A stretch of DNA of 64,000 nucleotides from Phyllobacterium sp. YR531 (GCF_000282595.1 NZ_AKIZ01000039.1:31736-95735); one strand, 5' to 3'. Shown: positions 45,023-55,237, counted from the first letter of the stretch. A program made the numbers and translations. Notes: generated by a model from the sequence alone, not told the origin.

Positions 45023-46318
45023 ATGGGCGTTGAAATCAGTCGCCTCTCCAACGGTTTGACGATTGCGACAGAGACAATGCCGCATGTGGAGAGTGTAGCG
45101 CTTGGCATCTGGGTAAAAGCAGGGTCGAGAAGTGAGGCGAAGAACCAGCATGGCATGGCTCATCTCCTCGAACATATGGCATTCAAAGGGACTGAAAATC
45201 GCTCTGCGTGGAAGATTGCCGCAGACATTGAAGATGTAGGCGGCGAAATCAATGCTGCCACCAGCGTTGAAACGACATCATATTACGCTCGCGTCCTGCG
45301 CGATGACATGCCACTGGCCATCGATATTCTTGCGGATATCATGACGGGCTCAAAATTCGATGCTGACGAACTTGAGCGTGAAAAGAACGTCATCATGCAG
45401 GAAATCGGTGCGGCGCACGATACTCCGGATGATGTTGTCTTTGACCGATTCACCGAAGCCGCCTTTCAAAACCAGACTATCGGCCGGACCATTCTGGGAA
45501 CACCGGAGACAGTTCAATCATTCTCTTCCGCCGATCTGCGCCGCTATATGGATGAGCAATATAGCGCCGAACGTATGGTCATCGTTGCGGCTGGTGGCGT
45601 GAAGCATGACGAGTTCGTACGCGAGGTCGAAAAGCGCCTTGGCTCATTCAGGTCAAAAGCCACCGCACCAGAGGCTGATCCAGCGCATTATGTTGGCGGT
45701 GACTTCCGCGAAGAGCGCGAATTAATGGATGCTCAAGTGGTCATGGGCTTTGAAGGCCGTGCCTACCATGTCCGCGATTTCTACGCCTCGCAGTTATTGT
45801 CGATGGTACTTGGCGGTGGCATGTCTTCCCGTCTGTTTCAGGAAGTACGGGAAAAACGCGGATTGTGTTATTCCGTCTACGCATTCCACTGGGGCTTTTC
45901 CGATACCGGTATTTTCGGCATCCATGCAGCAACAGGCCGCAATCATCTGAAAAAACTCGTGCCTGTCATTATCAACGAATTGCATGAAGCTGCGCGAAAT
46001 ATCTCTCAGGAAGAGCTTAACCGAGCCCGTGCGCAATATAGGGCCAGCCTTCTCATGTCGCATGAAAGCGCCGCCAGCAGGGCAGGACAGATTGCCAGAC
46101 AGATCATGCTTTATGGTGAGGCTGTATCAACCGAAGCACTTGTGGACAGGCTGTCCAAGATAACAGTCGAGCGCCTGACTGATCTCGCAGGTCGGCTGTT
46201 TCTCGACACAACACCAACAATTGCCGCTGTCGGGCCCGTTGGTTCATTGATGAAGTTCGATGATGTTCGCGATGGTCTGACTTCCCTCACGGCAAGTCCG
46301 CGAAAAATCGCCGTCTAA
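45023..46318 (+). CDS. M16 family zinc peptidase (mitochondrial-processing-peptidase-like)
   Basis: A 431-aa single-unit M16 peptidase. The inverted zinc motif HLLEHMAFKGT (HxxEH) lies near residue 50, and the downstream Glu is in EINAATSVETTSYYARVL. The second half carries the inactive-domain motif GGGMSSRLFQEVREKRGLCY. Related enzymes degrade peptides or process proteins; the bacterial homologue is the relative of mitochondrial processing peptidase beta. ATG 45023 is preferred because GAGGAG precedes it and the upstream residues are not family-like. The GNAT gene follows by six bases. Confidence 0.93.
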   Translation: MGVEISRLSNGLTIATETMPHVESVALGIWVKAGSRSEAKNQHGMAHLLEHMAFKGTENRSAWKIAADIEDVGGEINAATSVETTSYYARVLRDDMPLAIDILADIMTGSKFDADELEREKNVIMQEIGAAHDTPDDVVFDRFTEAAFQNQTIGRTILGTPETVQSFSSADLRRYMDEQYSAERMVIVAAGGVKHDEFVREVEKRLGSFRSKATAPEADPAHYVGGDFREERELMDAQVVMGFEGRAYHVRDFYASQLLSMVLGGGMSSRLFQEVREKRGLCYSVYAFHWGFSDTGIFGIHAATGRNHLKKLVPVIINELHEAARNISQEELNRARAQYRASLLMSHESAASRAGQIARQIMLYGEAVSTEALVDRLSKITVERLTDLAGRLFLDTTPTIAAVGPVGSLMKFDDVRDGLTSLTASPRKIAV

Positions 46319-46324
46319 GGTGCG

Positions 46325-46906
46325 ATGATCGCCCTGCCGTTCTTGAAAAGCGCCGCTCCGCCTCTGCAGGGCGAGCGGCTATATTTGCGTCCACCCCAGC
46401 TTTCCGACTACAAAGCCTGGGCTACCCTCCGCGCGCAGAGTCGTGATTTTCTGGTCCCTTGGGAGCCGCTCTGGGCTGTGGATGATTTGGAGCGCGGCGC
46501 ATTTCGTCACAGGATCAGGCATTACGACGAGGAAGCTGGTGCCGGTACAGCCTATCCGTTTTTTCTCTTTCGCAACAGCGATTCTCGGCTCGTTGGTGGT
46601 ATCACCCTTGGTAATATCCGCCGCGGTGTCGGACAAAACGGCATGATTGGATATTGGGTTGGCCAGCCATTTGCCGGACAAGGCTATATGTTTGAGGCCC
46701 TCCAGCTGATTATACCCTATGCTTTTACCAAGCTTAGGTTGCACCGGCTGGAAGCGGCCTGTATTCCAAGCAATGAAAGATCGATCCGTCTTCTCGAAAA
46801 AGCCGGATTTCAGAGGGAAGGACTGTTACGCTCCTACCTCAAAATTAATGGTATGTGGCAAAACCATTTGCTCTTCTCACTTGTTGAAGACGATCGGTGG
46901 CGGTAA
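46325..46906 (+). CDS. GNAT N-acetyltransferase (RimJ-like)
   Basis: A 193-aa acetyltransferase of the RimJ/RimL group. It shows LYLRPPQLSDYKAWATLR at the N-terminus, RLVGGITLGNIRRG, the acetyl-CoA-binding IGYWVGQPFAGQGYMFEAL, and RLEAACIPSNERSIRLLEKA then GFQREGLLRSY, typical of ribosomal-protein Nalpha-acetyltransferases. The target is uncertain. It lies six bases after the M16 peptidase stop, so the two are co-transcribed. The frame of the following GGDEF-EAL gene begins about 10 bases before its stop. Confidence 0.9.
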   Translation: MIALPFLKSAAPPLQGERLYLRPPQLSDYKAWATLRAQSRDFLVPWEPLWAVDDLERGAFRHRIRHYDEEAGAGTAYPFFLFRNSDSRLVGGITLGNIRRGVGQNGMIGYWVGQPFAGQGYMFEALQLIIPYAFTKLRLHRLEAACIPSNERSIRLLEKAGFQREGLLRSYLKINGMWQNHLLFSLVEDDRWR

Positions 46907-46947
46907 CCAAAGCAAAGGTAATATCGGTGGCTTCATTGACTGGACAT

Positions 46948-49827
46948 ATGCTGAAAAGCTTGCTGCGCATATGTGTCCTTATCGTTTCGCTTCTGTCTGT
47001 TCATGCGACTGCTCAGGCGTTCGAGACCATCAAGATTACCAAGGAAAGCACTGCGCTTGACTTGTCAAAGGCCGTGGAAGTGTACAGAAACCAGGGAGAA
47101 ACCTTTCAGGTTTCCACTGCGCCGGGAACCGATGGTATTGTTCGGCGTATTGAAGTACCTGCGAACGACAAGCGCGCAACCGGTGATTGGGCTGCATTCG
47201 CTCTGGCAAATCCAACGGACGAGCAGATTGACCGTCTGATAGTTGCGCCACACTTCCGGCTCGTCGGTTCCGGCTTCATCTGGCCGGATCTTGGTTCTAC
47301 ACGCATTACCTCGATTACCCCCAGTGAGGGCTTTGCGCTTGACCGGCAAGCGAGCGAGGATGCGGATATTTTCCTAATCACGCTCAACCCGGGTTCCGTC
47401 ATAACCCTGGTCGCTGAACTGGCATCTCCCAACCTGCCTCAAGTCTACGTGTGGGAGCCAAATGCCTACAAGGATACGGTCAATTCCTATACGCTTTATC
47501 GTGGTATTCTACTCGGCATTGCGGGCTTGCTCGCCTTGTTTCTCACCATTCTTTTTGTGGTGAAAGGCACCTCTCTGTTCCCTGCGACGGCAGCTTTGGC
47601 TTGGGCGGTTTTGGCCTATATTTGCGTGGACTTTGGATTCTGGAACAAGCTGATCGAAATAACGCCGGGCAATGAACAGATGTGGCGGGCCGGCACTGAG
47701 GTTGCCTTGGCTGCGACTTTGGTGATTTTTCTTTTCACCTATTTGAATCTTAACCGATGGCACGACAATTTCAGCTATGGCGCGCTGACATGGATATTGG
47801 GCTTGGGTATCGTCTCAGGCGTTGCTATTTTTGACCCGCCAATTGCTGCTGGTATTGCCCGTTTTTCGTTCGCCCTGACAATCATATCTGGAACCTTGCT
47901 GATCGGATTTTTCTCCTTCCGGAGTTATGACCGGGCAATCATGCTGATACCGACGTGGATGCTGCTACTGGTCTGGCTGCTTGGGAGTTGGCTAACCGTT
48001 TCCGGACTTCTGTCCAACGACATTATTCAACCGGCCCTCGCGGGCGGTCTTGTCCTTATCGTATTGCTGATCGGTTTTACCGTTATGCAACACGCATTCT
48101 CCGGCGGAGCGTTGCAGCAAGGTCTATTCTCCGATGTCGAACGCCAAGCGCTGGCGATTATCGGGTCTGGCGACATCGTGTGGGACTGGGACGTTCCGCG
48201 TGACCGGGTGGTAACCACGCCTGATCTCACAAACTTCCTTGGGGCCTCGGCCAGTTCTCTGCACGGCGCTGTGCGCAATTGGCTGCCGACCTTGCATGCG
48301 GATGATCGCGATCGTTTTCGAACAACCCTCGACGTTATCTTGGAGAACCGGCGCGGACGTATTTCGCAAACCTTCCGTTTGCGCGCGAATGATGGCCATT
48401 ATTACTGGTATTCTCTGAAGGCCCGGCCCGTGATCGGCTCCGATGGCGAGATAGTCCGCTGTGTCGGCACGCTCATTGACGTTACCGAGCAGAAGAAGGC
48501 GGAAGAGCGCCTGCTGCATGACGCTGTTCATGACAATCTGACAGGTCTGCCTAACCGCGAATTGTTCCTGGATCGCCTCGGTTCTGTCATCACCATGGCA
48601 CAGACCGAAAGCAAGTTGCGTCCAACGATTTTCATTATCGATATTGATCGCTTCAAGCAGGTCAATGATGGGCTGGGAATGTCCGCAGGCGATACCTTCC
48701 TGCTCACCATTTCGCGCCGTTTGCATCGGCTGCTGCGGCCACAGGATACATTGAGCCGCCTCTCTGCCGATCAATTCGGGCTTATTCTCGTTTCGGAAAG
48801 CGAACCTGCAAAAATCGCAGCTTTTGCCGAGGCAATCAAACAGGCAATTCGTGCACCGATAGCCTTCTCAAAACGCGAAATCGTGCTGACTGCTTCGCTC
48901 GGATTGATTACGTGGACTAATGGCAGTTCCGCCTCCCCCGAAGATCTCGTAAAAGACGCCGAACTTGCCATGTATCAGGCGAAACGATTTGGGGGCGATC
49001 GCATTGAGCCTTTCAGACCGGCTTTCCGGGCGGTCGGCAGTGACAGGCTCCAGCTCGAATCTGATCTTCGCCGCGCACTTGAGCGCCGTGAAATTCACAT
49101 GGCTTACCAGCCAATTGTACGTCTTGAAGACAATAGCATTGCTGGCTTTGAGGCGCTTATGCGATGGGATCATCCCCGTCGCGGCTCCATACCTCCGTCA
49201 GAATTCATACCGATTGCTGAAAGTTCCGGCCTGATCGTTCAGCTTGGCCTGTTTGCAATGCAGCGAGCCGCAGATGATCTGGTCAATTGGCAACGTAACC
49301 TTGGTGCAACGCCTCTGTTCGTTTCAGTGAATATTTCGAGCAGCCAGCTGATCCGGCAGGATTTGATCGACGATGTTCGTTCTGTTCTTGTGCAAACACA
49401 AATTAATCCGGGCAGTCTCAAACTCGAATTGACTGAGTCCCTGATGATGGAAAATCCCGAGCGTTCCGCCTATGTGTTATCCAGCATCAAGGCAATGGGC
49501 GTCGGTGTTTCGCTTGATGATTTTGGAACGGGGTATTCTTCGCTGTCCTATCTCACTTCGTTCCCCTTTGACATGATCAAGATTGATCGATCATTCCTGA
49601 AGGCAGAGCAGCCACAGAAGGTCACGCTTTTGCGTTCCATGATCAGCATGGCGCATGATCTCGGCTTGTCAGTTGTTACAGAAGGCATCGAGAATGAAAG
49701 TGATGCTTTGCAATTGCGTCAGATGGGTTGCGAATTTGCCCAGAGCTTTATGTTCAGCCCACCGCTGACATTGGACGTAGCGACAAAGTTGCTCCGGGAG
49801 CAATTCCAGCAATCAAAGGCCTCTTAG
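46948..49827 (+). CDS. Membrane GGDEF-EAL protein with PAS domain; probable c-di-GMP phosphodiesterase
   Basis: A multi-domain inner-membrane protein of about 959 aa. It has a signal peptide (MLKSLLRICVLIVSLLSVHA), a periplasmic sensor region, seven membrane segments (about residues 170-385), a PAS domain ending GTLIDVTEQKKAEERL, a GGDEF domain (DNLTGLPNRELFLDRLGSV) and an EAL domain. The catalytic loop of the GGDEF domain is degenerate (RLSADQFGLI in place of GGDEF, near residue 603). The EAL domain keeps GFEALMRWDHP and DDFGTGYSSLSYL, so hydrolysis of c-di-GMP is the likely activity. ATG 46948 was chosen over GTG 46897 because it gives the signal peptide. Confidence 0.9.
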   Translation: MLKSLLRICVLIVSLLSVHATAQAFETIKITKESTALDLSKAVEVYRNQGETFQVSTAPGTDGIVRRIEVPANDKRATGDWAAFALANPTDEQIDRLIVAPHFRLVGSGFIWPDLGSTRITSITPSEGFALDRQASEDADIFLITLNPGSVITLVAELASPNLPQVYVWEPNAYKDTVNSYTLYRGILLGIAGLLALFLTILFVVKGTSLFPATAALAWAVLAYICVDFGFWNKLIEITPGNEQMWRAGTEVALAATLVIFLFTYLNLNRWHDNFSYGALTWILGLGIVSGVAIFDPPIAAGIARFSFALTIISGTLLIGFFSFRSYDRAIMLIPTWMLLLVWLLGSWLTVSGLLSNDIIQPALAGGLVLIVLLIGFTVMQHAFSGGALQQGLFSDVERQALAIIGSGDIVWDWDVPRDRVVTTPDLTNFLGASASSLHGAVRNWLPTLHADDRDRFRTTLDVILENRRGRISQTFRLRANDGHYYWYSLKARPVIGSDGEIVRCVGTLIDVTEQKKAEERLLHDAVHDNLTGLPNRELFLDRLGSVITMAQTESKLRPTIFIIDIDRFKQVNDGLGMSAGDTFLLTISRRLHRLLRPQDTLSRLSADQFGLILVSESEPAKIAAFAEAIKQAIRAPIAFSKREIVLTASLGLITWTNGSSASPEDLVKDAELAMYQAKRFGGDRIEPFRPAFRAVGSDRLQLESDLRRALERREIHMAYQPIVRLEDNSIAGFEALMRWDHPRRGSIPPSEFIPIAESSGLIVQLGLFAMQRAADDLVNWQRNLGATPLFVSVNISSSQLIRQDLIDDVRSVLVQTQINPGSLKLELTESLMMENPERSAYVLSSIKAMGVGVSLDDFGTGYSSLSYLTSFPFDMIKIDRSFLKAEQPQKVTLLRSMISMAHDLGLSVVTEGIENESDALQLRQMGCEFAQSFMFSPPLTLDVATKLLREQFQQSKAS

Positions 49828-49838
49828 CACTACTGGCG

Positions 49839-50441
49839 CTAAGCGTGACCAGCGACAGTCGCCAGCCTTGATGGATCAACGCCCATATGGCTGAGAATGC
49901 GATCATATTTTCGATCCATATCGGTATCGAAAAGTAGCTCCTGTGGCGCATGGCACGTCAGCCAGCCATTATTTGCTATTTCTGTTTCCAGTTGGCCAGA
50001 TGCCCAACCGGAATACCCAAGTGTCATCAGCGCTTTACGTGGTCCGCGCCCTCCTGAGATAGCCCGTAGAATGTCGATGGTACCGGTTAGGCAGATTTCT
50101 TCGGCGACGGGCATGGTTGAATCCGTCAGATAATCATCAGAATGCAAAACGAAGCCTCGACGCATCTCGACTGGACCACCGCTACGTACAAGAAAATCAC
50201 GTGTCCTATCAGGCATTACGATAGCTTGTTCTTCGTCGAGCACACCGAGTTGAACCAGAATGTCGGCGAACTCCATTTCTTGAGAGCGATTTATAATTAG
50301 CCCCATCGCACCTTTTTCGGAGTGAGCGCATATATAAATTACGGAGCGCGCAAACCTACTGTCATCCATTCCCGGCATTGCGAGAAGGAACTGTCCATTC
50401 AGAAATCCTGTATTTTTACTGGCTTCTCTGAAAATTTCCAT
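49839..50441 (-). CDS. YqgE/AlgH family protein (DUF179)
   Basis: A 200-aa protein of the YqgE/AlgH family. The signatures are [20 protein letters not shown] then [33 protein letters not shown], and [19 protein letters not shown]. AlgH is named for a role in alginate regulation in Pseudomonas; the general function is unknown. The frame extends to 50531, but those residues are not family-like, and ATG 50441 ([13 protein letters not shown]) gives the usual length. It is convergent with the GGDEF-EAL gene and divergent from the DsbD-like gene. Confidence 0.88.
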   Translation of the reverse strand: MEIFREASKNTGFLNGQFLLAMPGMDDSRFARSVIYICAHSEKGAMGLIINRSQEMEFADILVQLGVLDEEQAIVMPDRTRDFLVRSGGPVEMRRGFVLHSDDYLTDSTMPVAEEICLTGTIDILRAISGGRGPRKALMTLGYSGWASGQLETEIANNGWLTCHAPQELLFDTDMDRKYDRILSHMGVDPSRLATVAGHA

Positions 50442-50596
50442 GACGATAAAAGTATCAAGGAATTCACAAATGACAACGGCCAGAGGTAACGAATTGTAAC
50501 TGCACGTATAATTTGCGCTTTGAGCGCTCACACAGAAATGATGACTCCAAGCCTGTGTCTTCTTGCTCGGGTTTCAAAGGCCTGTAATGATTAGAT

Positions 50597-51394
50597 ATGA
50601 AGTTCAAACTTTTTATTTTTCTGGTCACGCTCGCCGCCGCTGCTCCGGCTCACGCGGGAAACTCCGAGTGGACAAAAACACCCGGAGGCAGCGTACGATT
50701 GGTTGTCGATAAGACTCCTTCGCATGCGAATGAAATCCGAGGTGTCGTTCAAATCAACCTCGACCCCGGCTGGAAGACCTATTGGCGGGAACCCGGGGAT
50801 GCCGGCGTGCCGCCCGAACTCAACATTGATGGCAGTACGAATGTTAAAAATGCCGTTTTAGCCTTTCCAGCACCACATCGATTTGATGATGGAGGCATGC
50901 ATTGGGCCGGTTATAAAAAACCCGTGTCCCTCCCGGTAACTTTCACCTTGGTCGATCCCAATCAGTCAACGCGACTGAAGGGGCACGCATTCCTCGGCAT
51001 ATGCGAGACAATCTGCATTCCCGTTACTGCTGAGTTCGATATCCCTCTTGGACAGGCTCAGTCCGACCCTCTTTCAAAAACATTGGTAGACACCGCTTTT
51101 GAGGAGCTTCCATCCAGCGCCAGTGCGATCTTTGGCGCAGCATCAGCAACCAAGGATGGCGACGACATTAAATTCGTGGTCAATTTGCCTGCGGATGATC
51201 CTGATACGGATGTTTTTGTCGCCGGTAACGGGACCACAGCCTATGGCATGGCAAAGCTCGAAAAACGCGACGCAAAAAGCGCTGTGTTCTCTGTGCCAGT
51301 AACGTCTGGCAGCCAGGAGAAATTCACGACGCTGAATTACACCCTGGTACAAGGCAAGCAAGCCGTCTCAGGAACAATTGACGTTCGGGAATAA
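50597..51394 (+). CDS. Exported DsbD N-terminal-domain protein
   Basis: A 265-aa periplasmic protein with a signal peptide (MKFKLFIFLVTLAAAAPAHA) and a domain matching the N-terminal part of DsbD-type protein-disulfide reductases (PF11412-like). The conserved stretch is DPGWKTYWREPGDAGVPPEL, and the cysteine pair is in GICETICIPV (C-x3-C). No membrane helices or thioredoxin domain follow, so it is a stand-alone domain. It probably exchanges electrons or disulfides with a partner encoded elsewhere, for example a CcdA-like membrane protein. The peroxiredoxin gene follows by 65 bases. Confidence 0.85.
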   Translation: MKFKLFIFLVTLAAAAPAHAGNSEWTKTPGGSVRLVVDKTPSHANEIRGVVQINLDPGWKTYWREPGDAGVPPELNIDGSTNVKNAVLAFPAPHRFDDGGMHWAGYKKPVSLPVTFTLVDPNQSTRLKGHAFLGICETICIPVTAEFDIPLGQAQSDPLSKTLVDTAFEELPSSASAIFGAASATKDGDDIKFVVNLPADDPDTDVFVAGNGTTAYGMAKLEKRDAKSAVFSVPVTSGSQEKFTTLNYTLVQGKQAVSGTIDVRE

Positions 51395-51403
51395 CTCGTA
51401 AAA

Positions 51404-51423
51404 ACATAGCACCGGTACTATGT
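51404..51423. promoter_or_regulatory. 20-bp dyad between DsbD-like and peroxiredoxin genes
   Basis: The sequence ACATAG-C-ACCGGT-A-CTATGT is symmetric except for one central C/A pair. It lies 10 bases after the DsbD-like stop and 37 bases before the peroxiredoxin start. It may be an operator for a redox-responsive regulator or a weak terminator; there is no U-rich tail, which slightly favours an operator. Confidence 0.4.
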
Positions 51424-51459
51424 CTTCCAAGTCATAATATTTATCCAAGGAGCCAGTTC

Positions 51460-51945
51460 ATGACGATCAAGGTGGGCGAACGTTTGCCCGATGCTAAATT
51501 TAAATCAAAGTCCGACGAAGGTGTCAGCGAAGTCAGCTCCGACGCGCTGTTCAAAGGTAAGAAAGTGGTGCTTTTTGCAGTACCCGGTGCCTTCACCCCA
51601 ACCTGCAGCATGAACCACCTCCCCGGATATCTGGAAAACCGCGACGCCATTCTTGCCAAGGGTGTCGACTCAATCGTTGTCGTGGCAGTCAACGATCCAC
51701 ATGTCATGGGGGCGTGGGCCAAGGCCACCAATGGCGAAGGCAAAATTCAGTATCTGTCCGACGGCAATGCTACTTTCACCAAAGATATCGGTTTGGACAT
51801 TGATCTGGGTGCGGGCAATATGGGCATTCGCTCGAAGCGTTATTCCATGCTGGTTGAAGATGGTGTTGTAAAGCAGCTCAACATCGAAGAATCGCCGGGT
51901 CAGGCCGTTACTTCAAGTGCCGCGACAATTCTCGAACAAATCTGA
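51460..51945 (+). CDS. Peroxiredoxin, Prx5/PrxII type
   Basis: A 161-aa peroxiredoxin that reduces hydroperoxides. The peroxidatic cysteine lies in VPGAFTPTCSMNHLPGY at about residue 49, and it is the only cysteine, so this is a 1-Cys form that probably depends on glutaredoxin/glutathione. AVNDPHVMGAWAKA and RSKRYSMLVEDGVVKQLNIE are typical of the Prx5 subgroup. It has a good ribosome-binding site (AAGGAG) and ends at a hairpin shared with rnhA. Confidence 0.94.
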   Translation: MTIKVGERLPDAKFKSKSDEGVSEVSSDALFKGKKVVLFAVPGAFTPTCSMNHLPGYLENRDAILAKGVDSIVVVAVNDPHVMGAWAKATNGEGKIQYLSDGNATFTKDIGLDIDLGAGNMGIRSKRYSMLVEDGVVKQLNIEESPGQAVTSSAATILEQI

Positions 51946-51951
51946 TAAATC

Positions 51952-51978
51952 GGCAAGGATCGGAAAACGGTCCTTGCC
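51952..51978. terminator. Hairpin between convergent peroxiredoxin and rnhA genes
   Basis: GGCAAGGA and TCCTTGCC form an 8-bp stem around an 11-base loop, directly between the peroxiredoxin stop and the rnhA stop at 51981. The position suits a shared terminator, though neither side has a strong U tract. Confidence 0.55.
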
Positions 51979-51980
51979 CA

Positions 51981-52421
51981 TCACTTCTGTTTGTAAGGCG
52001 CCATGCCTGCGCGTGCCAATTCGTCAGCGCGCTCATTTTCAGGGTGGCCGGCATGACCTTTTACCCAATGCCACACAACTTTATGGCGCTTGCGCGCTTC
52101 ATCCAGCGCTTGCCAAAGCTCAGCATTTTTCACGGGTTTTTTTGCTGCCGTTTTCCAGCCATTTCTTTTCCAGCCTTCAATCCAACCGGAAATACCGTCA
52201 CGAACATAGACTGAATCGGTGTAAACATCGACATGGCAGGGCTCTTTGAGCGCATTCAATGCCGAAATAGCAGCCATCAATTCCATGCGATTGTTGGTAG
52301 TGTCTGCTTCACCGCCCGAAAGTTCTTTTTCATTGCCATTCCATCGAAGAACAGCGCCCCAGCCTCCAGGACCAGGATTACCAGAGCACGCGCCATCGGT
52401 AAAAGCCTGAATCTCTTTCAC
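51981..52421 (-). CDS. rnhA: Ribonuclease HI
   Basis: RNase HI cleaves the RNA strand of RNA-DNA hybrids. At 146 aa it has the standard length, with the catalytic acidic residues in [19 protein letters not shown] (Asp), [13 protein letters not shown] (Glu), [11 protein letters not shown] (Asp) and [12 protein letters not shown] (Asp), plus the basic handle [17 protein letters not shown]. The start overlaps the thrB stop by four bases, so rnhA is the last gene of the ispH-thrB-rnhA transcript. Confidence 0.97.
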   Translation of the reverse strand: MKEIQAFTDGACSGNPGPGGWGAVLRWNGNEKELSGGEADTTNNRMELMAAISALNALKEPCHVDVYTDSVYVRDGISGWIEGWKRNGWKTAAKKPVKNAELWQALDEARKRHKVVWHWVKGHAGHPENERADELARAGMAPYKQK

Positions 52422-53398
52422 GCTTTTTGTCCCTCAAACACCAATCCATACTCTTCAGGAGATTTGATCTGGCGATGAAAGCGCATCCGACGCAGATACT
52501 CGAGAGGATCCTTTTTCACGACAAAGCTGCCTTCAGGCGTATTGAGCCAATCGTAGAGTCTCGTAAGCATAAATCGCAGTGCAGAACCACGAGCTAGAAT
52601 GGGCAGACTAGCGGCTTCATCCTCCGACAGGAGTCGGACCGAGTTGTAGCCGCGAAGTAATGCCGTTCCCTTGGTCAAATTGAACGAGTTGTCTTTTTCG
52701 AAGCACCAGGCGTTCAAACAGACGGCAACATCATAGGCCAAGAGGTCCGTGCATGCGAAATAGAAGTCGATGATCCCGGAAAGCTTGCTACCCAGAAAGA
52801 ATACGTTGTCCGGAAAGAGGTCCGCGTGAATGACACCGGAAGGAAGATGTGATGGCCAGTTCTCTTCAAGAAATGACAAATCCTCTTCCGTTTCTTTTGC
52901 AAGACCAGCTTCTACACGGTCCGCATCGGCGCTGGAGTTGTTCCATAAAGGCCGCCAGCCTTCCACAGACAGAGCGTTCTTGCGGCGAAGCGGGAAATCC
53001 TCGCCCGCCAGATGCATTCGTGCCAGCGCCTCTCCAAGTGCCGAACAATGCTGCACGGTTGGCCTGCGCATCCACATGCCTTCCAGAAAGGTCACAATGG
53101 CGGCTGGCCGTCCCGCAAGTTCGCCAATGTTTGAACCTGACTTTTGCACCACTGGCAACGGGCAGCTGATGCCCTTCCCCGCGAGGTGCTGCATCAGCCC
53201 AAGAAAAAACGGCAAGTCGTTGCTATCCACGCGCTTTTCATAAAGCGTCAGAATGAAAGCTGCTTTGCTTGTGTGCAGAAGGTAGTTCGAGTTCTCGACA
53301 CCTTCGGCAATCCCCTTGTAGGAGAGTAATTCCCCGATATCGTAATTCCTGAGAAAATGCGCGAGATCGATTTCGTTGATATCGGTATAGACTGCCAT
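52418..53398 (-). CDS. thrB: Homoserine kinase, ThrB2 (APH-fold)
   Basis: This enzyme phosphorylates homoserine, feeding threonine synthase (thrC, also in this window). It belongs to the aminoglycoside-phosphotransferase-like fold common in alphaproteobacteria. The 326-aa protein shows [17 protein letters not shown] for nucleotide binding, the catalytic loop [16 protein letters not shown], and [20 protein letters not shown] with the metal-binding Asp. It lies two bases after ispH and overlaps rnhA, a conserved order. Confidence 0.94.
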   Translation of the reverse strand: MAVYTDINEIDLAHFLRNYDIGELLSYKGIAEGVENSNYLLHTSKAAFILTLYEKRVDSNDLPFFLGLMQHLAGKGISCPLPVVQKSGSNIGELAGRPAAIVTFLEGMWMRRPTVQHCSALGEALARMHLAGEDFPLRRKNALSVEGWRPLWNNSSADADRVEAGLAKETEEDLSFLEENWPSHLPSGVIHADLFPDNVFFLGSKLSGIIDFYFACTDLLAYDVAVCLNAWCFEKDNSFNLTKGTALLRGYNSVRLLSEDEAASLPILARGSALRFMLTRLYDWLNTPEGSFVVKKDPLEYLRRMRFHRQIKSPEEYGLVFEGQKA

Positions 53399-53400
53399 GC

Positions 53401-54408
53401 TTAGTGGGTCCCATTGACGAAAGCCATGTCATGGCTTGTCAGCTCTACATCCCGCAAATCGCGCATGACGTGGAAATTCTCTGTCTCAACTGTGGTCTCA
53501 GCCAATTCTATGGAAACAGAATACCGCTCTGAGAATGACTGAATAATTTCGTCAACAATGATCTCGGGTGCGGATGCGCCTGCCGAAAGCCCGACAGTGG
53601 CGATTTTACCTACACTGTTCCAATCTATGTCCGATGCCCGTTGAACGAGAAGCGATTGTTTTGCGCCTGATCGCTCGGCTACTTCGACAAGCCGCTTTGA
53701 ATTGGAAGAGTTTGGTGCACCGACTATCAAAAACAGATCACAACCGGGTGCGGCAGCTTTGACTGCATCCTGGCGATTGGTCGTCGCATAACAAATTGAC
53801 TCGGCTGCCGGTGCCGTGAGCGCTGGAAAACGTTCCTGCAATGTCGCCAATATTCCGGCAGTATCGTCCACAGAAAGCGTCGTTTGTGTTACAAATCCGA
53901 GATTTTCCGGATCAGATGGCACATAATTGGCTGCATCTTCAATGGTCTCAATAAGTGTCACTGCACCATCGGGGAGTTGCCCCATGGTGCCAATCACTTC
54001 AGGATGTCCGGAATGCCCGACCAGAATCACATGACGTCCAAGGCGTTGATGGCGCATTGCCTGCTTGTGCACCTTGGAAACAAGTGGACATGTCGCATCA
54101 AGGTAAAACAGATTCTTGTTCTCAGCATCTGCAGGCACGGATTTGGGAACACCATGCGCCGAGAACACCACCGGTTGATCGCGATGCTCAGAGGGTATTT
54201 CGTCCAGCTCTTCAACGAAGACGGCCCCTCGAGCCTGCAGCCCTTCTACAACATAACGATTATGCACAATCTCGTGACGCACATAAACTGGAGCGCCATA
54301 TTTCTTGAGTGCGAGGATAACAATTTGAATCGCCCGATCCACCCCTGCGCAGAAACCGCGCGGTCCGCATAGGCGGATAGTCAGTGGAGCTTTGTCGGTC
54401 ATCGTCAT
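53401..54408 (-). CDS. ispH: 4-hydroxy-3-methylbut-2-enyl diphosphate reductase
   Basis: IspH catalyses the last step of the non-mevalonate isoprenoid pathway using a [4Fe-4S] cluster. The 335-aa protein has the three cluster cysteines in [30 protein letters not shown] and [15 protein letters not shown], and the substrate-contacting [13 protein letters not shown] and [18 protein letters not shown] 54402 is an equally good start. It heads the ispH-thrB-rnhA run downstream of SURF1. Confidence 0.96.
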   Translation of the reverse strand: MTMTDKAPLTIRLCGPRGFCAGVDRAIQIVILALKKYGAPVYVRHEIVHNRYVVEGLQARGAVFVEELDEIPSEHRDQPVVFSAHGVPKSVPADAENKNLFYLDATCPLVSKVHKQAMRHQRLGRHVILVGHSGHPEVIGTMGQLPDGAVTLIETIEDAANYVPSDPENLGFVTQTTLSVDDTAGILATLQERFPALTAPAAESICYATTNRQDAVKAAAPGCDLFLIVGAPNSSNSKRLVEVAERSGAKQSLLVQRASDIDWNSVGKIATVGLSAGASAPEIIVDEIIQSFSERYSVSIELAETTVETENFHVMRDLRDVELTSHDMAFVNGTH

Positions 54409-54448
54409 ATCTCGGCTAGAATTATGTCTTCTTGGAATTGGGCGGCAT

Positions 54449-55237
54449 TCAGCGCGAAGTCAACCCCGAACCTTCCGATTGCTCATCCGGCGTCGTCTTG
54501 GGGTAAGTGCGGCGCCACGCCGAAACTCCTGCTACCGCAAGCAGAGTGGCGGCTAGGCCATACCAGGTAACAGCATATTGCAGGTGACTGTTAGGCAAAT
54601 CAATAATGGTGACACCACCCACGGGCAGACCGCCCGGATTAGGTGTTCTATCTGCATCGATAAAAAATGGTATGAGCCTGCTTTGCTCAACCCCGGATTG
54701 GGCGGCCATTACCGGCAAGTCCTTCCAGTAATAAATATTGGCCTTCATATCATTATCAGGGACAAGGGACGAAGGTTTTGCCGCCAAAGGATTGCGTGCC
54801 AATCCCTTGATTGTAACTGGCCCTTCTACACTGCGCTCTCGGCTGGCTGGTTCCTTTTTGTCATACGGCACGAAACCGCGATTAATGAACACAATGCGAC
54901 CATCGTCGAGTTGAAGCGGGGCATAAACATAAAAGCCTGACATCCCGCTATAGGTGGCCAGATAGTGCCGCTCTTGTCCGGCTACAAAGCGTCCGGTGAC
55001 TGAAACTGTGCGATAATCAACATCGTGTGTGCCAGCCCACAATTGTTCAATCTCGGCGAGAGACGCAGGGGCCGCATGGGTCCGCTGTTCAATCTCCGCG
55101 AGCAATTGCTCTTTCCATTGCAGGCGTTCGACCTGCCAAGTGCCCAATGCCATCAGCGTCAGGAAAACGACTGTTCCGAGAATCAACGTGATCCACGGGA
55201 ACGTGCCACGTCTTGCGGCTTTTGAACTATCTATCAT
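54449..55237 (-). CDS. SURF1 family cytochrome oxidase assembly protein
   Basis: A 262-aa SURF1 protein, with one membrane helix near the N-terminus ([20 protein letters not shown]) and one near the C-terminus ([20 protein letters not shown]), enclosing a periplasmic domain. SURF1 helps insert heme a into cytochrome aa3 oxidase. Recognisable segments are [15 protein letters not shown] at the first helix, [10 protein letters not shown] and [10 protein letters not shown]. The start at ATG 55237 overlaps the end of the DUF983 gene by 11 bases; an open extension to 55291 is unlikely to be used. Confidence 0.93.
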   Translation of the reverse strand: MIDSSKAARRGTFPWITLILGTVVFLTLMALGTWQVERLQWKEQLLAEIEQRTHAAPASLAEIEQLWAGTHDVDYRTVSVTGRFVAGQERHYLATYSGMSGFYVYAPLQLDDGRIVFINRGFVPYDKKEPASRERSVEGPVTIKGLARNPLAAKPSSLVPDNDMKANIYYWKDLPVMAAQSGVEQSRLIPFFIDADRTPNPGGLPVGGVTIIDLPNSHLQYAVTWYGLAATLLAVAGVSAWRRTYPKTTPDEQSEGSGLTSR

